Source: Bryobacteraceae bacterium | Lineage (GTDB): Bacteria; Acidobacteriota; Terriglobia; Bryobacterales; Bryobacteraceae | Assembly: GCA_947456995.1 (NCBI GenBank) | Contig: CANGVB010000141.1 | Location: forward strand, 1-7,994 | DNA: 7,994 bases | Reading direction: 5' to 3' | Part shown: one piece after another, positions 1-5,272 of the stretch | Numbering within the stretch: position 1 is the stretch's first letter | Layout: each line of letters opens with the position of its first letter | The notes under the pieces: generated by a model | The model's input: only the letters and a program-made list of their open reading frames with translations | Told to the model about the DNA's origin: nothing | Database searches by the model: none | Position numbers and translations under genes: made by a program

Positions 1-499
1 CATAAGGTGAAGCTGATTCGCTGAGTTGACCACGACGGACAACAATGACCACACAAAGCAGCATGGCAAGAGCCACGCCCAGCCAATCGCGGCGGCGGGG
101 GCGGAAGCCAAGGCCGAGTCGCGAGATGGTGAGATAAATCGCTGCCACGCCGTAGAGGAGCCCGCCGATGATGACAAGCAGCAGCAGTTGGCGGATGAGT
201 CCGCAGAGAGAGCCTCTCGTAAAGTTAGGCCAAACCAGATTGAGAAGAGGGTTTTCGATAAGGTGACGCAGGCAGGCACCAGCACAGCTCCATTGCAAGG
301 CACGAAAAGCTCGCCCCATCAGAGATTGGCCTGGGTACTCTGCCGCTGCTGAGCCAAAAAGGTAGCAGGCAAGAGCATAGGCTGCCTGAGCGGAAAATTG
401 AGCCCAGCTTCGCTCCATGAGTTCCGGCATGCCGGCCAAATAGAGCAGGGCCCAAACCGCCTGGGTGAGGATCATCCCGCCAAGGGCCCAATTCTGCAT
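1..499 (-). CDS. Multi-pass membrane protein of unknown function, partial (C-terminus outside window)
   Basis: I do not recognise this gene, but its frame is open from an ATG at 499 to the left edge, giving 166 residues with no stop. The start overlaps the stop of the upstream gene by one base (TAATG), a usual sign of translational coupling. The residues fit an inner-membrane protein. Hydrophobic stretches lie near 5-23 (ALGGMILTQAVWALLYLAG), 34-53, 101-125 (LIRQLLLLVIIGGLLYGVAA) and 138-156 (DWLGVALAMLLCVVIVV). A basic cluster, FRPRRRD, lies at 132-138 between the last two. It is third in an operon behind an ECF sigma factor. It could be a membrane-bound anti-sigma component, or the membrane sensor domain of a longer protein such as a histidine kinase whose catalytic part lies outside the window. 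The sequence seen does not decide between these. Confidence is high that it is coding and low for any function. Confidence 0.72.
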   Translation of the reverse strand, partial: MQNWALGGMILTQAVWALLYLAGMPELMERSWAQFSAQAAYALACYLFGSAAAEYPGQSLMGRAFRALQWSCAGACLRHLIENPLLNLVWPNFTRGSLCGLIRQLLLLVIIGGLLYGVAAIYLTISRLGLGFRPRRRDWLGVALAMLLCVVIVVRRGQLSESASPY

Positions 500-831
500 T
501 ACTGACCCATTTCCCAAATCAGTTGGCCAACCGGCCGGCCGCAGAGTTCGGTTGCAATTCGCGAAAGGTCTTTGAGGAGCGGAGCAGGAAGGTCCTGATG
601 GAGCTGAACTTTGTGGCGGCGAGCCGAAGTCTCAATCGCGGTTCGGGCCGTGTTTTCCCCGCAGAACAAAGCGAGCAAGGCACGAATACGGGAGACCCGG
701 TCGAGTGATCGCACGGCTTTCAGAACGCGCGCCCGGGCCGAGGAGAGATCTTGTGGATGAAGGTCTAGTTGCTCGAGATAGCAGAGGGCGGCAGCCCGGA
801 GCTCAGAGTCGTGAAGGCCAATGTTGTTCAT
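499..831 (-). CDS. Small soluble protein of unknown function in an ECF sigma operon
   Basis: This 110-aa protein is not recognised. It starts at an ATG whose ATGA overlaps the TGA stop of the upstream sigma factor gene, and its own TAA overlaps the next ATG. All three genes are therefore probably one translationally coupled operon. The composition is that of a soluble, mostly helical protein, rich in Leu, Ala and Arg. There is no signal peptide and no membrane segment. Cysteines sit near residues 17, 57 and 96, but not in the HxxxCxxC arrangement of zinc anti-sigma factors. It occupies the place where the cognate anti-sigma factor is normally encoded, so a sigma-regulating role is a reasonable inference from position only. 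Another possibility is an adaptor between the sigma factor and the downstream membrane protein. Coding status is well supported by the double overlap and by an uninterrupted frame matching operon spacing. Confidence 0.78.
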   Translation of the reverse strand: MNNIGLHDSELRAAALCYLEQLDLHPQDLSSARARVLKAVRSLDRVSRIRALLALFCGENTARTAIETSARRHKVQLHQDLPAPLLKDLSRIATELCGRPVGQLIWEMGQ

Positions 832-1418
832 CGACGCACCCCAATCTCTGCGTTGAGGAGGTTGGCAATCTTGCTCTTAGCCTGATGGAGCTTCCACTTC
901 ACAGTGCCCATGGGTATGCCTACGGAATCGGCGATGGATTGATAGTCGAGGTCGTCTACATAGCGAAGGACGCAGATTTCGCGCTCGTCTTCAGGCAGGC
1001 ACTGGATCCAATCGTAAAAGACAGACTCACAGGGTGGGGGGGTGAAAAAGGCAGCCGGGTCGAGTTGAGAGGGGAAGAAATCAAGGCGATGGTTCTTGCG
1101 GCGGTGCTGGAGCAAAGTGTTGCGGGCAATCTGAAAGAGCCAACCGTAAAATTTGGAATGATCGCGGAGCGAAGCTGAGTTACGGAATACAGAGAGAAGG
1201 ACGTCATGGGACAGTTCGGCGGCTAAATCGCGGGCAAAGCCGCGGACAGCAAAGTAGCGGTAGAGCCGGGGATACAGATGATCGAAGAGATCACCAAAGG
1301 AGGATTCGCCGGGCTCGCGCAGGAAATTCTGCACCAGAGAGTCGGTGATCGGAGGCAATTCCACTGAAAAAGGAGACAACAAGACATAAAAAATATCAGG
1401 ATGGCAAACAAAAGTCAT
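828..1418 (-). CDS. ECF-type RNA polymerase sigma factor (sigma-70 family)
   Basis: This is an alternative sigma factor that directs RNA polymerase to a specific promoter set. From the ATG at 1418 it has 196 residues, normal for the ECF group. Region 2 lies at about 40-110, with the core-binding and -10-recognition pattern around AAELSHDVLLSVFR and FYGWLFQIARNTLLQHRRK. Region 4 lies at about 138-190, with LPEDEREICVLRYVDDLDYQSIADSVGIPMGTVKWKLHQAKSK, a typical helix-turn-helix for the -35 element. Regions 1 and 3 are absent, as expected. The frame stays open to 1676, but that would run deep into the divergent receptor gene and add sequence unlike any sigma factor. ATGs at 1433 and 1430 and a GTG at 1364 are alternative starts, because the first 35 residues are not conserved in type and no clear Shine-Dalgarno sequence marks any of them. 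It heads a coupled operon and may control the divergent receptor gene or its own operon; this is inference. Confidence 0.93.
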   Translation of the reverse strand: MTFVCHPDIFYVLLSPFSVELPPITDSLVQNFLREPGESSFGDLFDHLYPRLYRYFAVRGFARDLAAELSHDVLLSVFRNSASLRDHSKFYGWLFQIARNTLLQHRRKNHRLDFFPSQLDPAAFFTPPPCESVFYDWIQCLPEDEREICVLRYVDDLDYQSIADSVGIPMGTVKWKLHQAKSKIANLLNAEIGVRR

Positions 1419-1428
1419 CTCCGGTTGC

Positions 1429-1434
1429 ATCATA
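1429..1434 (-). promoter_or_regulatory. Possible -10 element of the leftward sigma factor operon
   Basis: Read leftward, the hexamer TATGAT matches the -10 consensus in five of six positions and ends 10 nt before the ATG at 1418. Transcription would then begin only a few bases before the start codon, which fits the lack of a Shine-Dalgarno sequence there. No good -35 element is seen at the right distance, so the call is tentative. Confidence 0.28.
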
Positions 1435-1436
1435 AT
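1431..1436 (+). promoter_or_regulatory. Possible -10 element of the receptor gene (leaderless start)
   Basis: The hexamer CATAAT matches the -10 consensus in five of six positions and sits 7 nt before the receptor ATG at 1444, so RNA would start at or next to the start codon. No Shine-Dalgarno sequence precedes that ATG. No -35 match was found 16-18 nt upstream, so an activator or an alternative sigma factor would be needed. The hexamer overlaps the opposite-strand -10 candidate by four bases. Confidence 0.28.
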
Positions 1437-1443
1437 CTGACAT

Positions 1444-4400
1444 ATGTTGCTAAAACCGAGTCGTTTGCTTTGTTCTTTGGCGCTGATTTTACTCAGCGCT
1501 TTCAGTAGCCACGCGCAGGTCCTGTACGGATCGTTAACGGGAGCCATCGAGGATGCCTCTGGTGCACCCGTACCCAATGCGAAGATTGAGGTTGTCAATA
1601 TGGCCACCGGAGTGGGTAGGCAGGCCACCAGTGATGAGCGCGGCTCATTCCTGTTCAACGATTTGCAGGGTGGCAATTACCGTGTGACGATCACGTCAGC
1701 GAATTTCAGCACGGTAAAGCAGGAGGGGATTCGGGTTGAAATCAATACGGTGAAGCGTCTTGAGGTAAAGCTTCAGGTAGCGGCCGTTGCCGAGAGTATT
1801 TCGATTAGCGCCTCGGCCATGGCACTGCAAACCGACCGTGCCGACGTCAACAATCAGATCACCAAGTCTCAGGTTGTGAATTTGCCCTTTGGCGGATCTC
1901 AGGGCCGGAACTTCCAGAATTTGTACAAGCTGCTGCCCGGCTTTTCGCCGCCTGCAGAATTGCACTCCGATGCCGGCAACCCGCAGCGCTCGCTGGGGTC
2001 TAACGTGAACGGCGCGTCTTATTCGAACAACAACACGCGCATCGATGGCGCCACCGTGAGCTACCCGTGGCTGCCACACATCATCGCTTATGTGCCCCCG
2101 GCAGAAGCCATTGAAACCGTAAGCCTCGTATCGAACTCCTTCGACGCAGAACAGGGCATGGCAGGTGGTGCGGCAATCAACGTGTCGATCAAATCGGGCA
2201 CGAATGAATTTCATGGCTCTGGCCACTGGTATCACACCAACAGCAAAATCCAGGCTCGCAACTTCTTCTTTACGGGCAACCGACTGCCAAAGAATTTGCT
2301 GAATCAGTTTGGCGGCACCCTTGGCGGGCCGATCGTCAAAAACAAGCTCTTCTTCTTTGCCAACTGGGAACGGACCACGCGCCGGCGCTTTGCATCGGCC
2401 TTCCGGACAGTGCCGGATGCCAATTTGCGGCAGGGTGACTTCTCGGCGACGGGCACCAATATCTTCGATCCTGCCACGGGCCTGGCCAACGGAACGGGCC
2501 GGACGATCTTTCCGAACAACCGGATCCCGAGCAGCCGCTTTGACCCGGCTTCGGTAATCATGACCAACCTGATTCCGACAGCAAACCAGCCGGTATTTCC
2601 CTCGAACTACCTGGCGGTTGGCAACTACAACTTCGATCGCGACAACTCTGATTTCAAGGTGAATTACAACCCGACAGAGAAGACCTCGATTTTTGCCCGC
2701 TACAGCTTCTCGCCGAGCGAGATCTTCGACCCGCCATCGCTTGAAAGAGCATTGGGCGATGCGCTTACGGGTGGACAGCCAGGAAGGGCACCGGGCCTGA
2801 TTCAGACGGCCGCAATCGGCGGCACCTACACCATCTCGCCCCGCATTCTGTTTGACGGCAACATTGGATTTACCCGTCAGCGGATCTCTGCCGAGAACAT
2901 TGACATCGACAAGAACTACGGACTGGACGAACTCAAGATTCCAGGCACCAACGGTTCAGATCGTCTGCAGGGCGGTTATCCGCGCTTCAACATCAGCGGC
3001 TTCTCTGCGATCGGAAACCCGAACGTATCGAATCCGTTTTTGTTCCGGGACAACCAGTACAGCGCAACGGGAAACCTGAGCTGGGTACGGGGTTCACATT
3101 CGTTTCGTTTTGGTGGCGACTACACCTACTACACGATCAATCACTTCCAGCCGCAGGCGGCCTTTGGTCCGCGTGGCGGATTCAATTTCACGGGAGGGCT
3201 GACCTCGCTGAACGCACCCGGTGCGGCCGCATCGAATTCCTTTAACGGCTTTGCCGATTTTCTGCTTGGCCAGGCACAAGGGATGGGAAAAGATGTTCAG
3301 TACATCAATCCTGCTGCAGTAAGAATGCCGGGTTATGGCTTCTATGCTCGTGACCAGTGGCAGGTGAACCGCAAATTGACGGTGAATTACGGTGTGCGCT
3401 TTGAGCGCTATCCGTTTGCCACCCGCGACCACCGTGGTGGTGAGCGCTATGACGAGGCGACAGACAAAGTACTGGTGGGTGGAGTAGGATCAACACCAAG
3501 AGATACGGGCGTAGATGTCGGCTTTGGACAGTTTGCTCCCCGGCTTGGTATTGCGTATCGCGCGAACGACAAGACCGTGATTCGGGCCGGCTACGGAATC
3601 AGTATTGACCCGGATTCCTTCCGTCGTATGCGCGATTCTTACCCGGCAACGATTTCGTCGCAGTTTAGCGGAGCAACCAGCTTTATCGCTGCCGGCACAT
3701 TGCGCACAGGTATTCCGGCCGTGGTGGGGCCGTCGCTCAATCAGGGCGTGATCGATCTGCCGCTGGCGGTAGGAACGACAACCTTCCCTGAGAAGTACAA
3801 CCGCGGCTACATCCAGAGCTTCAACTTCACGATTCAGCGTGAAATTGGTATGGGCTTCAACCTGCAGGCCGGTTATGTGGGAACGCGGGCGATTCGTCAG
3901 ACCGCGATCATCAACATCAATTCCGCACTCGTGCCAGGAAGCGGCAACGCAGGCCGTGCGCTCGCGATCAAGTATCCGGGGCGCATCGGCGCGATCAACC
4001 TTTATACGCCCTTCAGCACGGCCAACTACAATTCTCTGCAGACGCAGTTGAAGCGGCAGTTGGGCACTGAAGGCATGTTTGGACTTTCCTACACCTGGTC
4101 TAAGGCCATCAGCTTTAACGACAACAACGATTCCGGCATCAGCTGGAACTCGCCTGAATTGTGGGGACGCAATCGTGCGCTGGCCGGGTTTGACCGCACA
4201 CACAACCTGCAGGTTTACTCCGTGTACGACCTGCCCTTTGGCAAAGGCAAGAAGATGCTGACCTCTGGTGTTGGTTCGTGGCTTGCCCGCGGCTGGCAAA
4301 CCAATGGAGTGTTGAGCATCATGAGTGGGACGCCGTTCACAGTGGGTACGGCAGGGACTTCTCTGAATGCTCCTGGCAATACGCAGACGGCAGATCAGGT

Positions 4401-4767
4401 GCTGGCTAATGTGCAGAAGCTGAAGGGTGTTGGCCCTGGCAAGAGCTGGTTTGACCCGAACGCGTTTGCCCCCGTAACAGATGTTCGGTACGGCAACACC
4501 GGCCGTAACATCCTGCGCGGACCCGGATCCTTCCAGCTCGATGCCAGTGTCTTCCGCAACTTCCAGGTAACCGAAAAGGTTCGCCTGCAGTTCCGGGCAG
4601 AGTCTTTCGGCATCACCAATACACCGCGCTTCAACAATCCGGGAGCTACCGCTTCCAGCTTGACTCGCAATGCAGATGGTTCGATTCGCGCGCTCAATGG
4701 CTTCTCCGAAGTACTCAGTGCTACCGGCGAACGTGAAATCCGGCTTGCACTGAAGATGTTCTTCTAA
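1444..4767 (+). CDS. Oar-like TonB-dependent outer-membrane receptor with N-terminal carboxypeptidase-regulatory-like domain
   Basis: This is a 1107-aa outer-membrane beta-barrel protein expected to import or bind a large substrate using TonB energy; the substrate cannot be told from sequence. A signal peptide covers residues 1-24, with a likely cut after SHA. Residues about 26-112 form the carboxypeptidase-regulatory-like beta domain (GSLTGAIEDASGAPVPNAKI, then DERGSFLFNDLQGGNYRVTI). A short stretch AESISISAS near 116 could serve as the TonB box. The plug spans about 125-255, with hallmark segments GRNFQNLYKLLPGF (154), TRIDGATVSYPWLP (198), VPPAEAIETVSLVSNSFDAE (217) and IKSGTNEFHGS (249). 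The barrel follows from LNQFGGTLGGPIVKNKLFFF (286) to the C-terminal strand EREIRLALKMFF, which ends in Phe as barrel proteins usually do. Length and order match the Oar-like receptors abundant in acidobacteria. It lacks the STN signalling domain of FecA-type receptors, so classic receptor-to-anti-sigma signalling is not indicated despite the divergent ECF operon. Confidence 0.95.
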   Translation: MLLKPSRLLCSLALILLSAFSSHAQVLYGSLTGAIEDASGAPVPNAKIEVVNMATGVGRQATSDERGSFLFNDLQGGNYRVTITSANFSTVKQEGIRVEINTVKRLEVKLQVAAVAESISISASAMALQTDRADVNNQITKSQVVNLPFGGSQGRNFQNLYKLLPGFSPPAELHSDAGNPQRSLGSNVNGASYSNNNTRIDGATVSYPWLPHIIAYVPPAEAIETVSLVSNSFDAEQGMAGGAAINVSIKSGTNEFHGSGHWYHTNSKIQARNFFFTGNRLPKNLLNQFGGTLGGPIVKNKLFFFANWERTTRRRFASAFRTVPDANLRQGDFSATGTNIFDPATGLANGTGRTIFPNNRIPSSRFDPASVIMTNLIPTANQPVFPSNYLAVGNYNFDRDNSDFKVNYNPTEKTSIFARYSFSPSEIFDPPSLERALGDALTGGQPGRAPGLIQTAAIGGTYTISPRILFDGNIGFTRQRISAENIDIDKNYGLDELKIPGTNGSDRLQGGYPRFNISGFSAIGNPNVSNPFLFRDNQYSATGNLSWVRGSHSFRFGGDYTYYTINHFQPQAAFGPRGGFNFTGGLTSLNAPGAAASNSFNGFADFLLGQAQGMGKDVQYINPAAVRMPGYGFYARDQWQVNRKLTVNYGVRFERYPFATRDHRGGERYDEATDKVLVGGVGSTPRDTGVDVGFGQFAPRLGIAYRANDKTVIRAGYGISIDPDSFRRMRDSYPATISSQFSGATSFIAAGTLRTGIPAVVGPSLNQGVIDLPLAVGTTTFPEKYNRGYIQSFNFTIQREIGMGFNLQAGYVGTRAIRQTAIININSALVPGSGNAGRALAIKYPGRIGAINLYTPFSTANYNSLQTQLKRQLGTEGMFGLSYTWSKAISFNDNNDSGISWNSPELWGRNRALAGFDRTHNLQVYSVYDLPFGKGKKMLTSGVGSWLARGWQTNGVLSIMSGTPFTVGTAGTSLNAPGNTQTADQVLANVQKLKGVGPGKSWFDPNAFAPVTDVRYGNTGRNILRGPGSFQLDASVFRNFQVTEKVRLQFRAESFGITNTPRFNNPGATASSLTRNADGSIRALNGFSEVLSATGEREIRLALKMFF

Positions 4768-4787
4768 AGCACAGCCAGCCCAGAAAC

Positions 4788-4818
4788 AAGGCCTGCCCGA
4801 GAGGGTGGGCCTTTTCTT
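4788..4818 (+). terminator. Rho-independent terminator of the receptor gene, probably bidirectional
   Basis: An 11-bp stem pairs 4788-4798 with 4803-4813 through a GAGA tetraloop. Pairing is complete apart from two adjacent G-T wobbles. The stem runs into the T tract CCTTTTCTT. It begins 20 nt after the receptor stop. Read leftward, the same hairpin is followed by TTGTTTCT, so it can also end the converging DCC gene, whose stop codon (4819-4817) lies inside the rightward T tract. Confidence 0.88.
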
Positions 4819-5224
4819 ATTTGGAGGCCTTGGAATCGAGGAAACGACTGGCCAGTTCTGGCGTTGGAATACGGCAGGTCTCAGAGCGGCCAAACCAGGA
4901 GTAACGATTGCGCGCGATCCATTTGTAGATAGCGTCACGGAAGAAGGCTGGCAGTGGCGTGGCGAGGACGGCAAGGGACCATGGGAAGCCCAGGCGGCGG
5001 GCAATGCGCAGGGCAGCTGTGGAGCGGGTGTGGACGCCCTCTTCGTCGATCAGGATCACGCTGTCGGGCAGAGAGTCGAGCGTAGGGAGCAATTGACGTG
5101 CGGCCTCGGATTGAAGCGAGGCGAAGCGGAAGATCTGCTTCGGATCACGATCGATGATCCAGTTAATCGAAGCATTGCAAAGGTTGCAGACACCGTCGAA
5201 GAGGATGATGGGGGCTTGCGGCAT
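4817..5224 (-). CDS. DCC-family (DUF393) thiol-disulfide oxidoreductase-like protein
   Basis: This is a small 135-aa protein of the DCC family, thioredoxin-like proteins predicted to use a CxxC pair in thiol-disulfide chemistry; the exact substrate is generally unknown. The family motif is plain: LFDGVCNLCN at residues 8-17, with Cys13 and Cys16. It is followed by FRFASLQS (32-39), a SVILIDEEGVHTRSTAALRIARRLG segment (55-79) and the C-terminal RYSWFGRSETCRIPTPE signature (107-123). There is no signal peptide, so a cytoplasmic location is expected. The frame can be extended four codons to a TTG at 5236, but the ATG at 5224 puts the motif at the usual distance from the N-terminus and has a modest GGGA about 6 nt upstream. 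It is divergent from the 681-aa secreted protein (48-bp gap) and convergent with the receptor. DCC genes are common as single housekeeping-like genes, so no functional tie to the neighbours is claimed. Confidence 0.93.
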   Translation of the reverse strand: MPQAPIILFDGVCNLCNASINWIIDRDPKQIFRFASLQSEAARQLLPTLDSLPDSVILIDEEGVHTRSTAALRIARRLGFPWSLAVLATPLPAFFRDAIYKWIARNRYSWFGRSETCRIPTPELASRFLDSKASK

Positions 5225-5258
5225 CGCTTGTCCCAAGTTTACTCGGCTTGGTAGGCGT

Positions 5259-5264
5259 TGTAAT
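5259..5264 (+). promoter_or_regulatory. Possible -10 element of the 681-aa secreted protein gene
   Basis: TGTAAT matches the -10 consensus in five of six positions and lies 8 nt before the ATG at 5273, again suggesting a nearly leaderless RNA. A weak -35-like TTTACT lies at 5238-5243 with a short 15-nt spacer. The GGGG just before the ATG is too close to act as a normal Shine-Dalgarno sequence. Confidence 0.27.
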
Positions 5265-5272
5265 GTTGGGGT

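Noticed and set aside
26..352. A 108-codon rightward frame near the left edge
   Set aside because: It is antisense to the open membrane protein frame, is highly charged and repetitive, and resembles no known protein.
225..491. An 88-codon leftward frame with a TTG start
   Set aside because: It lies in another frame of the membrane protein gene, is Pro/Ser/Cys-rich, and lacks the overlap that couples the true start at 499.
705..1178. A 157-codon rightward frame
   Set aside because: It is antisense to the sigma factor and the 110-aa gene, both better supported; the translation shows no family pattern.
1419..1676. N-terminal extension of the left sigma factor to a start at 1676
   Set aside because: It would overlap 233 bases of the receptor gene, including its signal peptide, and adds 86 residues unlike any ECF sigma factor.
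3490..5004. A 504-codon open frame antisense to the receptor gene and running into the DCC region
   Set aside because: It opposes a receptor with clear domains throughout, its translation is Arg/Cys/Ser-rich without any family pattern, and it crosses the terminator and part of a real gene.
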